Below the pieces are notes generated by a model, which saw only the letters and a list, made by a program, of their open reading frames with translations, made no database searches and was not told the origin of the DNA. The translations under genes were made by a program, and so were the position numbers. Shown here in pieces: positions 1 to 9,204 of a DNA stretch of 64,000 nt; within the stretch, counting starts at the first letter, position 1; the number at the start of each line of letters is the position of its first letter. This DNA is from Leptospira sp. WS58.C1 (GTDB taxonomy: Bacteria; Spirochaetota; Leptospiria; Leptospirales; Leptospiraceae), in NCBI RefSeq assembly GCF_040833995.1, contig NZ_CP162137.1, positions 2,094,501 to 2,158,500 on the forward strand, read 5' to 3'.

Positions 1-1
1 T

Positions 2-682
2 ATCCAAACCGTAGAGCACCTGATGGCAGCGGTATTCTCCGTAGGAATTACGGATATGACCCTAGAAATCGACTCCGTAGAAGTTCCGATCATGGACGGA
101 TCTTCCCTTCCATTCTTAGAAGCATTCGAAAGCACAGGTTATACCGAATTCGAAGAAAGAATAGAACCTATTTATGTAAAAAATCCTATGTGGGTGGTAG
201 ATGGGGACAAATACCTGGTTATTCTACCAAGCGAAACCTGGAAAGTGACCTACACAATCGACTTCCCCCATCCGCTCTTAAAAGGCCAGAACATCACAAT
301 CGATCTGGACCGCGACATTCTCAAAAACGAAATTTTACCTGCCAGAACCTTCGGGTTCCTAAAAGACGTGGAAGCTCTCCAAGCGAGAGGACTTGCTATG
401 GGAGGATCCTTAGATAACGCGATCGTCCTCACCCAAGACGGATATTTAAACGAATCCCTTCGTTACGAAAACGAATGTGTCCGACATAAAATTTTGGACC
501 TGGTAGGAGATCTTTCCATCGCAGGCAGACCGATTATCGGACATTATCTAGCTTCCAAGGCGGGACATGCATTGGACGTTTCCATGGCTAAATTAGTCAT
601 GAGTTCAGTAACAGGAAACGAACTGGGTAAATACAAAAGCCGTCGGATCCCACTTTTCAACAGAAAAGCTGCGATGGTCTAA
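2..682 (+). CDS. lpxC: UDP-3-O-acyl-N-acetylglucosamine deacetylase (5' truncated by window edge)
   Basis: LpxC is the zinc deacetylase that commits the cell to lipid A synthesis, acting in the cytoplasm on UDP-3-O-acyl-GlcNAc. The visible frame opens with TVEHLMAA, the segment carrying the first zinc histidine (about residue 79 in E. coli), so roughly the first 75 residues lie off the left edge. Further on are DNAIVL, VRHKILDLVGDL (second histidine and aspartate ligands) and KAGHALD (catalytic histidine). The total would be near 300 residues, normal for the family. The gene ends 134 bases before ptsI and is followed by two overlapping hairpin arms. Identification is firm; the start cannot be seen. 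Confidence 0.96.
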   Translation: MQTVEHLMAAVFSVGITDMTLEIDSVEVPIMDGSSLPFLEAFESTGYTEFEERIEPIYVKNPMWVVDGDKYLVILPSETWKVTYTIDFPHPLLKGQNITIDLDRDILKNEILPARTFGFLKDVEALQARGLAMGGSLDNAIVLTQDGYLNESLRYENECVRHKILDLVGDLSIAGRPIIGHYLASKAGHALDVSMAKLVMSSVTGNELGKYKSRRIPLFNRKAAMV

Positions 683-687
683 ATATT

Positions 688-717
688 CCGGATTTCCCGC
701 CTCTAATCCGGGCGGGA
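688..717 (+). other. Two mutually exclusive hairpins after lpxC
   Basis: Arm CCGGATT (688-694) pairs with AATCCGG (705-711). Arm TCCCGCC (695-701) pairs with GGCGGGA (711-717). The two stems share base 711 and each places an arm in the other's loop, so they are unlikely to form together. There is no T-run after either, so this is not a classical intrinsic terminator. It may be a weak terminator or attenuator between lpxC and ptsI; function is inferred only. Confidence 0.4.
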
Positions 718-816
718 CCACATCGGTTTATAAAAGACTTGTCGATTCACTAAACTACTGTATTTCTACCAGCGGATATTCATTCAATGAATGGCGGTGG
801 GAAGAGAACTACATAC

Positions 817-2529
817 ATGGGGATAGTCGCTTTTCCCGGCAGATTTTACGGTCGATGCGTAAAAGTCGGGACGAAGAGAAGACATCTCGCCCACGGAGCC
901 TATATCCATGAGAGCCAAAAACAAGAAGAGCTGAAAAAACTTTCTAATGCTCTCGATTCTTCCAAAATAGAATTAAAATCGATCATTTCCGGACTCAAAA
1001 CAAGAGAACAAGATAAAGAACTAAAAGAAATTTTAGAGACTCAGGTCACGATCACGGAAGATCCGAGCTTACAAGATTCATTCAGAAATCGTATTAAGGA
1101 ATATAACGAAAACGCATTTTTAGCGGTCCAGAATACGATCAACGAACTCACCGACAAGTTCACTCGTATGGATAATCCGTTCTTCAGAGAAAGATCGGAC
1201 CATTTTCAGGACATCTCCAACCGTATTTTAGAAAACCTTTTAGACAAAAAAGAAGAAGTCTCCTTCTTAGCCGACCAATCCGAGGACGTGATCTTGGTCG
1301 CTAGACAATTGACTCCTTCTCAGATGATACTCATGGACAAGAGTAGGATCAGAGGAATTGCCACCGATTTGGGAGGAAAAACCGGTCATATGGCAATCCT
1401 TGCCCGAAATTATGGTATCCCAACAATCGTAGGCTTAAAGGAATTTTATAGAAATATTAACGATTTTGAATATGTTTTTTTGGATGCTGACACAGGCCAG
1501 ATCGTAAGAAACCCAACCATCGAAGAAGTAAAATATTACGGAGCTTCTTCTCCTTTAAGTTTTGAGACAAAGGTAATAAAACCGAAAAAGGCGGTTACAA
1601 AAGACGGAGTCAAGATACGGTTAAAATGTAATTTAGAATCGGATACCGACTGTGAAATTGCAAGGAAAGCGGATGTGGACGGTGTGGGGCTTTTCCGCTC
1701 GGAGTCGTTATTCTTAAAATACCAGGACAAAAACGTTTCCGGAGAAGAACAATTTTTAGCCTATAAAAGGATCGCGGAAGGAATGGATCCGAACCCGGTT
1801 TACATACGGACTTTCGATATAGGCGCGGATAAATTTTCCACGGGAGAATTCGAAGAGAATCCATTCTTAGGAAATAGAGGGATTCGATACAGCCTTCAAA
1901 ATCCAGATTGGTTTAAAGAACAATTAATCGCAATACTTAGAGCTTCTGCTTATGGAAATTTAAGCATCATGCTTCCTATGGTTACCAATCTGGGAGAGAT
2001 CAAAAAAACAAAAGAAATATTAGAAGAATGTAAAAAAGAACTTACTGCCAGCAAGGAAAAGTTCAATAAAAAAATCAAACTTGGAGTGATGGTGGAAACT
2101 CCTTCCGCTGTATCTTCTATGGATGTACTTGCAAGAGAAGTGGATTTTTTCTCCGTCGGAACAAACGATCTATTGCAGTATCTGATGGCTGTGGATCGAA
2201 ATAACGTGAATGTTTCCTCCTTATATAATCCATTCCATATTTCATTTTTAAGAACTCTTATACAGATAGTAGAAACAGCTTGGAAATACGAAAGACCACT
2301 GAGTATTTGTGGTGAGATCGCTTCCGATACGAATTTTACGATCCTACTTTTGGGTATGGGATTTAGGGAACTTTCGATCTCCATTCCGTTCGTAGGACCG
2401 ATCCGTAAAATTTTAGGATCCGTAAGTTTAAAACAGGCGAATTTTCTTTTGAAAAAAATTTTGGAACTTTCCGAAAATGAGGACTACGAAGCGATTGAGG
2501 CGTTTTTATTCAGTAAACACTTGGAGTAA
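817..2529 (+). CDS. ptsI: Phosphoenolpyruvate-protein phosphotransferase (PTS enzyme I)
   Basis: Enzyme I takes phosphate from phosphoenolpyruvate and passes it to HPr in the cytoplasm. The phospho-histidine motif GGKTGHMAILAR places the active His near residue 192. The PEP-binding C-terminal half has FRSESLF, RTFDIGADK, and SICGEIASD with the catalytic Cys near residue 497, all at spacings like E. coli PtsI. I prefer the ATG at 817 over the upstream in-frame ATG at 787: 817 is preceded by GGGAAGAG, gives the family-like MGIVAFPG beginning and yields 570 residues, whereas 787 has no ribosome site. No sugar permease gene lies nearby, which fits a regulatory, transport-free PTS as known in leptospires. 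Confidence 0.95.
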   Translation: MGIVAFPGRFYGRCVKVGTKRRHLAHGAYIHESQKQEELKKLSNALDSSKIELKSIISGLKTREQDKELKEILETQVTITEDPSLQDSFRNRIKEYNENAFLAVQNTINELTDKFTRMDNPFFRERSDHFQDISNRILENLLDKKEEVSFLADQSEDVILVARQLTPSQMILMDKSRIRGIATDLGGKTGHMAILARNYGIPTIVGLKEFYRNINDFEYVFLDADTGQIVRNPTIEEVKYYGASSPLSFETKVIKPKKAVTKDGVKIRLKCNLESDTDCEIARKADVDGVGLFRSESLFLKYQDKNVSGEEQFLAYKRIAEGMDPNPVYIRTFDIGADKFSTGEFEENPFLGNRGIRYSLQNPDWFKEQLIAILRASAYGNLSIMLPMVTNLGEIKKTKEILEECKKELTASKEKFNKKIKLGVMVETPSAVSSMDVLAREVDFFSVGTNDLLQYLMAVDRNNVNVSSLYNPFHISFLRTLIQIVETAWKYERPLSICGEIASDTNFTILLLGMGFRELSISIPFVGPIRKILGSVSLKQANFLLKKILELSENEDYEAIEAFLFSKHLE

Positions 2530-2647
2530 ATGAAAGAAAATCTTATTTAAACTCGTACTTTAAAAACGTTTTTATCCAGCGCCTTTTCTCGGAACTAAAT
2601 ATAAATCGCAATTTTCAAACAAAGTCGCAAAGATCGAGAAGGAACGC

Positions 2648-2669
2648 AAATGTAGGAGCTCCTACATTT
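2648..2669. repeat. Perfect 22-bp palindrome with TGTAGGAGCTCCTACA core
   Basis: A perfect dyad centred on GAGCTC lies in the gap between ptsI and the next minus-strand gene. Its 16-base core TGTAGGAGCTCCTACA occurs again at 24457-24472, and variants occur at 24177-24196, 49465-49478 and 59732-59747. The preceding bases (2626-2650) are a purine-rich GCAAAGATCGAG run. This looks like a member of a dispersed palindromic repeat family. Confidence 0.7.
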
Positions 2670-2685
2670 CCAATTACTGTAATTC

Positions 2686-3357
2686 CTACTTAATAATATC
2701 CGAATATTCCAAACTTAAAAATAAGAACGGATCTTGGTCGATTTTCTTTTCTTGTAAAAATAAAGGACCCAAAGATTCTTTCGGCTTCAGAAAATTCAAA
2801 TAAGATTGTTTTTCCGTTCTGAGGAAAAAATTCCCTTCTGATTTTTGTTCGGTATGGAAATGAGAGATCTTTTTGATCACGGAAGGTAAATTTCTTTCTT
2901 CCGAATGTAGCTTTGAAAATAAGATTAAATAATTTTTTTCCTTCCAATTCCCGTTGAAAACAAATCCTTCCGAGGAGAAAAATTCCCGAAACGGGATTTT
3001 TTCCGAAAGATTTTCCAATCTGGAATATTGAAAAGTCGCTTCGGTGCCGAATACTTTCGGCAAAAAGGAATCAATTTTAAGTCCGGGAGCTTCTTCCCAG
3101 CCTTCACTTAAGCAGATCCCCTTCTTAAAACTTGGGTTTAAATTTTTGATTTCCAATTCTGCGTGTAACTTTTTCCAAGCAAGTTCCGCTCTGGCAAAAA
3201 TGAACCCTAAATTTAAGGCGGAAAATTCCCTTACTCTGGAAAAGTCCCAGACTTCTCTTTCTCTTAGCGGAGAAAAATATAAATTATCCAAAGCATATAG
3301 GTCCGAATGACCGTAAGGTTCGAAAATACTAGGTTTGGAGAGGATCGTTTTCGCCAT
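2686..3357 (-). CDS. Conserved hypothetical protein
   Basis: A 223-residue soluble protein that I do not recognise. It has no signal peptide or membrane segment and is rich in Phe, Lys, Glu and Leu. The N-terminal half contains the phrase PYGHSDLYALDNLYFSPLR. The frame is open from an ATG at 3357 and is preceded by an independent terminator at 3406-3431 belonging to the upstream gene, so it probably has its own promoter in the 40 or so bases between. No clear Shine-Dalgarno is visible. Codon use resembles its neighbours, which argues for a real leptospiral gene. Confidence 0.65.
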   Translation of the reverse strand: MAKTILSKPSIFEPYGHSDLYALDNLYFSPLREREVWDFSRVREFSALNLGFIFARAELAWKKLHAELEIKNLNPSFKKGICLSEGWEEAPGLKIDSFLPKVFGTEATFQYSRLENLSEKIPFREFFSSEGFVFNGNWKEKNYLILFSKLHSEERNLPSVIKKISHFHTEQKSEGNFFLRTEKQSYLNFLKPKESLGPLFLQEKKIDQDPFLFLSLEYSDIIK

Positions 3358-3397
3358 ATAGAATACATATCGGCGGCTTAGAAAATTCCCATCAGGG

Positions 3398-3438
3398 TAA
3401 AAAAAAAGCCTCAGGTTTGCAACCGAGGCTTCTTTTTA
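3398..3438 (-). terminator. Intrinsic terminator of the acyl-CoA synthetase gene
   Basis: Stem AAGCCTC (3406-3412) pairs with GAGGCTT (3425-3431), with an inner GGTT/AACC stem. On the minus strand it is followed by a run of at least eight T (the A-run at 3399-3407). On the plus strand the hairpin is followed by CTTTTTA, so it can work both ways. Confidence 0.85.
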
Positions 3439-3465
3439 CCTTTTTGATATGTTAAAGAGGATAAT

Positions 3466-5505
3466 TTAATTACCTGAATAGACTTTTTTAATCTTATCCG
3501 CGTATTTTTCAGCAATTACGTGACGTTTCATCTTCAACATATTGTTCAACTCGTCCCCTACCTCGAAAGGTTTGGAAACTATGAAGAATGGAGTAACTTG
3601 TTCGAAAGACTTGAACCCGTTTTTCGCGTTGTTGAGTGCTTTGATTTCCTTTCTATAAAGATCCAATACTTTAGCGTTCTCGATCAAAGTTTCTTTGTTA
3701 GACGTGTCCACTCCGTTCTCTTTTGCCCATTCTTCCAATTTTTCGAAGTCAGGAACAATAATGGCTCCCAAGTTTTTCTGGTCTTGCCCGATTACCATAC
3801 ATTGGCTGATATACGGAGATTCTTGGAGTTTATTCTCTATCGGGACCGGCTCAACGTTCTCACCGCCCAACAATACCACAGTGTCTTTTGCTCTACCGGT
3901 CAATGTTAAGGTATGTTTGAAGTTGATCATTCCCATATCGCCGGTATTCATCCATCCGTCGACAAGAGCTTTGGAAGTCGCTTCTTCATTTTTGAAGTAA
4001 CCTTTCATGACCTGAGGACCTTTTACGAATACAACACCTTTCTTACCTAATCTTCCTTTGATTACTTTTCCGTTCTCGTCTATTTCGGTAAGAACTTCGT
4101 TATTATCGTTTCTGATCTGCAGATTGGTTTTAGGAACGATCGAACCTACGGAACCGATGATTAACTTTTGGAACGTTCTCACGGAAAGAACCGGAGAAGT
4201 TTCGGTCATACCGTATCCTTCCAGCACGTTGATACCGATATTGTTGAAAAATTCGTCTACGTGACGAGGAAGAGCTCCTCCTCCGGAGATGGAAGCCTTC
4301 AATTTTCCACCGGTGGCAGTTCTGATCTTAGAAAGAACGATCTTATCCAAAGTTGCGCTGTTCAAAAACGCAGCAAGAGCAGCCACTATATATAAGGGAA
4401 GACTTAAGAAGGAAAATTCTGTGGAAGAAAGCAGATAAGCCGCAACCGAAGAGATTACCGTCAAAGTGAAAGGTCCCGTCAGGATCAACTGGATGAACAT
4501 TAAAATCCCGTAAAATAAGGAGAGAATCGGATTTCTTCCGTGATAATCCACTTCCTTGCCCGTAATAAAACGAACTGCGGCGTTTTTCTTATCGGAGAAG
4601 AAATAAGCGAGTTTGAATAAACCGCGGCGGATTGCAGGAGTTTGGCTTGGATCATTGATCCTTGTATAAATACCGTTGTAGATATTTTCCCAAAGACGAG
4701 GAGCAGAGCCCATGAATGTCGGTTTTACGGTCGCTAAGTCTTGGCGAAGGTCCCTAACATTTGTGTAATATGTAGCTGCACCGATGCTGATACAAACGTA
4801 TTCCACAACCCGTTCGAATACGTGCCATACGGGAAGAATGGAGAGTAATCTTGCTTCCGCACTTATTTTCAACATTGGAGTGACTTCCAATACCTGATGC
4901 ATCATATTGGAATGTCTTAGTTGAACACCTTTAGGAAGACCGGTAGTCCCGGAAGTATAGATCAAGGTGAAAAGGTCTTCCGGTTTGATAGCTGCTACTC
5001 TATCTTCTACCTTACGGGATCCGGAAGCTCTTAAACTTTTTCCTTTTTCGATCAGGTCGTACATTTTCAGAACGCCTGGAGCTTCGGATTCTTTGTCCAT
5101 TAAAATGACTGTTTTTACTTTTCCGAGCTGGGATTTGTTTCTGTTGAATTTTTCCAACATTTTATCGTTTTCTATGAATACCACTTCTGATTCGGAATGG
5201 CTAACGATATAAACGATTTCGGAATCGGTGATGTCCGTTCCTCTCGGAACGTCAGCCGCACCGGTCATAATGATACCGTAATCCGCGATGATCCATTCTA
5301 CACGGTTATCGGCGAGTAACGCTACATGGTCTCTAGATTGGATGCCTAGATCGATCAAAGCCTCGGCAAGATTCAGACCTGCCTCGTATAACTCTGAATA
5401 GGTGATCGGCAAATAATTCTTTTGCGCATCTTTGTATAAGAAAGCCGGTTTATTTTTAAATTTTTCTGCCGACTCACGGAATAATTGGGCGAGATTCTCA
5501 GCCAT
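3466..5505 (-). CDS. Long-chain acyl-CoA synthetase (AMP-forming) with membrane-segment insertion
   Basis: This enzyme activates fatty acids to acyl-CoA through an acyl-adenylate. The ATP signature [14 protein letters not shown] lies near residue 182, [10 protein letters not shown] near 430, and the NTGDMG and [17 protein letters not shown] motifs follow. Between the acyl-binding region and SKIRTATGG there is a hydrophobic stretch at about residues 325-380 with two likely membrane-spanning segments, which ordinary FadD proteins lack. I chose the ATG at 5505: it has CAGGAGAA ten bases upstream and begins [12 protein letters not shown] like relatives. The longer frame from 5586 has no ribosome site. 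The product is 679 residues and the gene ends at a strong terminator. Confidence 0.9.
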   Translation of the reverse strand: MAENLAQLFRESAEKFKNKPAFLYKDAQKNYLPITYSELYEAGLNLAEALIDLGIQSRDHVALLADNRVEWIIADYGIIMTGAADVPRGTDITDSEIVYIVSHSESEVVFIENDKMLEKFNRNKSQLGKVKTVILMDKESEAPGVLKMYDLIEKGKSLRASGSRKVEDRVAAIKPEDLFTLIYTSGTTGLPKGVQLRHSNMMHQVLEVTPMLKISAEARLLSILPVWHVFERVVEYVCISIGAATYYTNVRDLRQDLATVKPTFMGSAPRLWENIYNGIYTRINDPSQTPAIRRGLFKLAYFFSDKKNAAVRFITGKEVDYHGRNPILSLFYGILMFIQLILTGPFTLTVISSVAAYLLSSTEFSFLSLPLYIVAALAAFLNSATLDKIVLSKIRTATGGKLKASISGGGALPRHVDEFFNNIGINVLEGYGMTETSPVLSVRTFQKLIIGSVGSIVPKTNLQIRNDNNEVLTEIDENGKVIKGRLGKKGVVFVKGPQVMKGYFKNEEATSKALVDGWMNTGDMGMINFKHTLTLTGRAKDTVVLLGGENVEPVPIENKLQESPYISQCMVIGQDQKNLGAIIVPDFEKLEEWAKENGVDTSNKETLIENAKVLDLYRKEIKALNNAKNGFKSFEQVTPFFIVSKPFEVGDELNNMLKMKRHVIAEKYADKIKKVYSGN

Positions 5506-5672
5506 GAATGGAAATTCTCCTGAAATGAAATGGAAAGATGGATGATGTCCGGCAGCACCTACCGGGGATCTGATTCCAGATTCCAAGGAAATGCTGAAAG
5601 ATAAATCCTTTTTTTTAAAACGAGTCCGAGTTTGGATTATTATTGCACGATTGTTATGGATAGAAGCGAATT

Positions 5673-6179
5673 TTACGGAGATTCGAGCCAGTTTTTTAGT
5701 CTTCCGGTCAATACCGGCAGGTCTTTCTCTGAAATTCCGTATTGGGAATGAAGTTTCTTTCCGGATTTGCTAAACACGAATAATGCGGGCTGACCTTCTA
5801 TTTTCAGAGGGGTCACAAGTTTCCATTCCGGATCTAAAAGACTCGGATACAACATCCCGAAATCGGAAGCGGCTTTTTTGATTTCTTCCAAACTGAGATC
5901 ATCTTCAGTATTCACGCCTAACACAACGGCAGGAGAATCTTTCAATTTCTCTCTCAGTTTTTCCACCACTGGCACCGCTTTTTTGCAAGGCTCACACCAG
6001 CTCGCCCAAAAATCCAAGACCACTAACTTTCCCTTGTCCTCCGAAAATTTATGGGAATTCCCATCCCAATCCTGAAGAGTAATTTGGTAGAGCAAAGGTT
6101 GCTCATCCGATCTGCAATTATTTAAGAATAAAACGGATAAAAGAAGTAAAAAGAAAGGCGAGGCTTTTCTAAAAACCAT
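5673..6179 (-). CDS. TlpA-like thioredoxin-fold lipoprotein
   Basis: A thioredoxin-fold protein of the TlpA/ResA type with active site [13 protein letters not shown], expected to reduce or exchange disulfides outside the inner membrane. From the ATG at 6179 the protein begins [18 protein letters not shown] followed by LNNC, a spirochaetal lipobox, so it is probably a lipoprotein. An upstream in-frame ATG at 6218 has a closer GGAAGG but would put 13 polar residues before the signal peptide. The conserved cis-proline is present in GQPALFVF. The gene stands alone between the acyl-CoA synthetase and a divergent unknown gene. Confidence 0.82.
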   Translation of the reverse strand: MVFRKASPFFLLLLSVLFLNNCRSDEQPLLYQITLQDWDGNSHKFSEDKGKLVVLDFWASWCEPCKKAVPVVEKLREKLKDSPAVVLGVNTEDDLSLEEIKKAASDFGMLYPSLLDPEWKLVTPLKIEGQPALFVFSKSGKKLHSQYGISEKDLPVLTGRLKNWLESP

Positions 6180-6281
6180 ACTTCCAGAATACAAATTAGA
6201 ATATAAGCTACAAGTCATTTCCTTCCAATTCCACCTTGCTTTAAAGAGAGGAGATCAAAAACTTGTACAAGGTTTTTAGCC

Positions 6282-6701
6282 TTGGAAGAAACCAGGATCT
6301 ATAATTATTTTTTCCAATTTTCGGAATTCCAATCCTATTTGGAAGGAAAAAGGTTCCAAGGGCAAGGGATCCATTTTGATTCCGGATCCTCGGAAAGATC
6401 TGTCAAACCTCCGATTCTCTCCGCTTTTTTAGATCCTAAAAAAGGATTTATTCTACAATTAAAAGCCGGCAAAACTTTAGAGAGGATATGTACCGATTGG
6501 ACGGACAATTTTTGGACCAGGAAAGAAGATCTATTCGTTTGGAACGTAAGTCCAACGGAGCAAATTTATTTCCAGGCACTGGACAGAAACCGCATCCATA
6601 TCCATTGGAAATCTTCCAATGATATTCTTTTTTCAGGAACGATAGAAGTAGGAACAAAATCTCTTTTCCAAAAGATTTTAAGTCCGTTTATAAGAAACTA
6701 G
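6282..6701 (+). CDS. Hypothetical protein with uncertain start
   Basis: An unrecognised 139-residue soluble protein rich in Phe, Trp and Lys. No ATG is available in frame near the 5' end; the first usable codon is TTG at 6282. The only good ribosome site, GAGAGGAG at 6246-6253, is about 27 bases upstream, and the TTG it would serve (6263) is in another frame and stops after 13 codons. The start may therefore be non-standard, or there may be a small frameshift. The 3' end overlaps the convergent glycosyltransferase gene by 24 bases. Confidence 0.55.
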   Translation: MEETRIYNYFFQFSEFQSYLEGKRFQGQGIHFDSGSSERSVKPPILSAFLDPKKGFILQLKAGKTLERICTDWTDNFWTRKEDLFVWNVSPTEQIYFQALDRNRIHIHWKSSNDILFSGTIEVGTKSLFQKILSPFIRN

Positions 6702-7850
6702 GTCTCTAAAAATTTTTTTTACGAGTGCGGCAGACTTCAGTCGTTCGAATCGTTTCAGATCCGGCTTCGGGAACTTGAACTTCTTCTTTTGGAAATCCAA
6801 AATCGCATTTTTCCAATCTTCCTCCGATTCCGGAGAAATATACACACAGGATCTTTTTCCTATTTCTCTAAAAACTTCAAGATCCGAAACGATACAAGGT
6901 AGAGAATAAGCAAGAGCCTCTAAAAGTGGTATCCCGAATCCTTCGTAGATGGACGGAAAAACAAATAAGCTCGCTTGAGAATAGAGATATTTTAGTTCTT
7001 CCTCATTTACAAAATCGAACCAGTATAACTCTCCCGCTGCGGACGAATGTTTGAATTTTGAGAGGAACTCGGGAGATTCCCAACCTTCTTTCCCTGCATG
7101 CACCCAAACTAGGTCCGATCCTTCTTTTTTTGCATTTCGATAGGCTTTTAGAAGAGTTCCGAAATTTTTTCGGGGTTCTAAAGTGGAAACGGTCAAGAAA
7201 AACTTTTTAGGCAATTTGCCGATTCGTTTTGTAGGCGGAGTTTTAATCTTTCGAATCTCTTTAGGAGAGTAACCGGGATAAATAATACCTATTTTATCTT
7301 TCGGGAAAGAGGAATACTTTAAGATCTCTGAACGAGTAAATTCCGAGTTAGCAAGAATATAATCCGCTCTTTGGATACTTCTTCTTAAATAAAAAAGCTG
7401 CTGAAATCTTGCAATCGGTCTCATAGTCTCCGGAAAACGATAGGCTACAAAATCATGATATGTTAAAACCCCGGGAATATTTTTAGAAAGGAAAAGTGGA
7501 AATACCTGTTGAGTTCCCCAAAATAAATCGATCTCATATTTCCTTAGTTGAAAAGGAAGATAGAAAGCGAAGTAAATCCCTCCTTTTTTAGAAAATAGAC
7601 CCTGTCCTATTACAGGCTTTATATTCGGGTTTTTGAATAGATCCGAATAACCTTCGTGGATCGGCTTATGCGAAAAAAGATAAAATTCGAAATCGGGATC
7701 TTGATCGAAACCTTTTAGTACCGATTCGATGAGCCGTCCCACACCTGAAACAGGAGTGGACAATGGCCTTGCATCCAAGGCGATCTTGTATTTTTTTCTA
7801 TCGATATTGGACAAAGTAAGAACTTGCCTTTTAAAAGATTGATTTACCAA
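6678..7850 (-). CDS. Glycosyltransferase family 4 (GT-B fold)
   Basis: A GT-B glycosyltransferase that would transfer a sugar from a nucleotide-sugar donor, probably to a cell-envelope glycan. The N-terminal domain has ALDARPLSTPVSGVGR, a common start of GT4 enzymes. The C-terminal donor domain has STLEPRKN and the E-x7-E signature in FPSIYEGFGIPLLEALA. Length is 390 residues. The start is a TTG at 7850 that overlaps the stop of the preceding phosphatase gene in TTGGTAA, with AGGG five bases upstream, suggesting coupled translation. Acceptor and donor sugars cannot be told from sequence. Confidence 0.88.
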   Translation of the reverse strand: MVNQSFKRQVLTLSNIDRKKYKIALDARPLSTPVSGVGRLIESVLKGFDQDPDFEFYLFSHKPIHEGYSDLFKNPNIKPVIGQGLFSKKGGIYFAFYLPFQLRKYEIDLFWGTQQVFPLFLSKNIPGVLTYHDFVAYRFPETMRPIARFQQLFYLRRSIQRADYILANSEFTRSEILKYSSFPKDKIGIIYPGYSPKEIRKIKTPPTKRIGKLPKKFFLTVSTLEPRKNFGTLLKAYRNAKKEGSDLVWVHAGKEGWESPEFLSKFKHSSAAGELYWFDFVNEEELKYLYSQASLFVFPSIYEGFGIPLLEALAYSLPCIVSDLEVFREIGKRSCVYISPESEEDWKNAILDFQKKKFKFPKPDLKRFERLKSAALVKKIFRDLVSYKRT

Positions 7851-8695
7851 CGATCCCTAACGGAACCTTGGAGAGAAGTTTTAAACTTTTCCCAAAATTG
7901 GGTAACTAATTCTGATTCACCGGCAAGCAATCCTATTCCAAGTTTGGAAGTTAAAAATGGATACTCTTTTCCGGATCGTATCTCCAAGTCTTTGCCTTGA
8001 GAAGCTCTCAGGATCGCAATCCCTCCAGCCACGTCCCAATCGTTTTTAGGCCGAAGAGAAAGTGTTAAAGGATATTTCCCCACCGCGACTAAGGCGAGTT
8101 TATAAGCGATGGAACCTTTCGGCGCCAAAACATAATCATTTCCATAATTAAAATTTTTAAAAAGTCCGGCTTTCGTTTCCGAAATGGAAACAAGTATCTT
8201 AGGAAGTTCGGGAGACTCACCCTTTTGCAGATAAAAAGTATTCTCCCAATCGATCTTATTTTCAACATAAGGGGACTTTAGAATATTATAATATGCTCCC
8301 TTACCTTCCGCACCCCAAAAGAATTCACCCGTTGCAGGATTCATTACGATCCCAAAAACAGGTTTACCATCTTCCAAAAGTCCCAAACTGATCGCAAACT
8401 CAGGATTTTTAGCCACAAATTCCCTGGTCCCATCGATAGGATCTAAGATCCAAACTCTTTCCCCTTGTAGAGAAGAATGTGAAAAATCGGAATCCTCTTC
8501 GGAGTATACTTTGTCGTTTAGGATTTTGCGGATGCCGCCGGCGATGATCTCGTTTGCCTGCAGGTCGGCTTCCGTAAGAGGGTCACCTTTGGATTTTTCC
8601 ATCACCTGGAAATTTGTTCCATAGATGGAAAAGATCCGGTCTGCGGCTTCCAGAACAAGTTTTGAAACTAATTCCGCTTCTTCCGGAAATCGCAT
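7844..8695 (-). CDS. cysQ: CysQ-like 3'(2'),5'-bisphosphate nucleotidase / inositol phosphatase family
   Basis: A member of the magnesium- and lithium-sensitive inositol phosphatase superfamily. The metal site is visible in SEED and in WILDPIDGTREF, and the second metal-site aspartate in DWDVAGG. The DPIDGTREF form is closer to CysQ (which clears 3'-phosphoadenosine 5'-phosphate) than to plain inositol monophosphatases, but I cannot exclude a sugar-phosphate or inositol substrate. Length 283 residues is normal. It starts nine bases after the stop of an exported unknown gene and overlaps the glycosyltransferase by seven bases, so these form one transcription unit. Confidence 0.82.
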   Translation of the reverse strand: MRFPEEAELVSKLVLEAADRIFSIYGTNFQVMEKSKGDPLTEADLQANEIIAGGIRKILNDKVYSEEDSDFSHSSLQGERVWILDPIDGTREFVAKNPEFAISLGLLEDGKPVFGIVMNPATGEFFWGAEGKGAYYNILKSPYVENKIDWENTFYLQKGESPELPKILVSISETKAGLFKNFNYGNDYVLAPKGSIAYKLALVAVGKYPLTLSLRPKNDWDVAGGIAILRASQGKDLEIRSGKEYPFLTSKLGIGLLAGESELVTQFWEKFKTSLQGSVRDRW

Positions 8696-8704
8696 GAAAA
8701 GGGA

Positions 8705-9145
8705 TTATTTACCGGAAGTCGGCTGAGTCGGTTGTTTATCTTCCTTATGAGGCTCCTCTTCCAAATTATCGGGACGAACATAGAACACTTCGTTGATAGG
8801 AGTTTGGAGATAGATTTCCGGATCCATTAGATAACTGTAAAATACGATATATGTTTTGTATTTAACATACACCCCGAAAGTCCCTTTTTGGGGCTCATAC
8901 GAAATAGAATCGGCTTTTAAGTCCTTTGTATATTCCTTATAATCCAGGTATTTACGATGAAGGCTGTATTTTAAAGCGGATAGAAGATTTTTTTCTAAGG
9001 TAGCTTTTTTAGCCGCTTCAGAAACTTTTCGATTCTTATTAAATTCTTCTACTTTATTAAATTCTTCTACTAAACCGCTGACTTTTCCAGCAAACAATGG
9101 GGTCCCAAGGCAGATAGCCAAGGCGAGTATCACGATCCGTTTCAT
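8705..9145 (-). CDS. Exported hypothetical protein with a duplicated VEEFNK unit
   Basis: A 146-residue protein with a clear signal peptide (MKRIVILALAICLGTPLFAG, cleavage after FAG). No domain is recognised. The mature N-terminus carries VEEFNKVEEFNK, made by a perfect 18-base tandem duplication. The C-terminus is polar and Pro/Thr/Lys-rich. The start ATG has AGGAGA seven bases upstream. It lies between pcrA and cysQ on the same strand and is probably periplasmic. Confidence 0.72.
   Translation of the reverse strand: MKRIVILALAICLGTPLFAGKVSGLVEEFNKVEEFNKNRKVSEAAKKATLEKNLLSALKYSLHRKYLDYKEYTKDLKADSISYEPQKGTFGVYVKYKTYIVFYSYLMDPEIYLQTPINEVFYVRPDNLEEEPHKEDKQPTQPTSGK
9036..9071. repeat. Perfect 18-bp tandem duplication
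   Basis: TTATTAAATTCTTCTACT occurs twice head to tail (9036-9053 and 9054-9071). It keeps the reading frame of the exported protein and duplicates six residues. Confidence 0.9.
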
Positions 9146-9182
9146 TGTTTCTCCTATGTCCTATGAATAATATCGGTATTTC

Positions 9183-9202
9183 AGGGGGTGAACTTTCCCC
9201 CT
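9183..9202 (-). terminator. Hairpin directly after pcrA
   Basis: AGGGGG (9183-9188) pairs with CCCCCT (9197-9202) around an eight-base loop, two bases past the pcrA stop. The following minus-strand bases are not T-rich, so termination would be weak. Confidence 0.45.
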
Positions 9203-9204
9203 CG

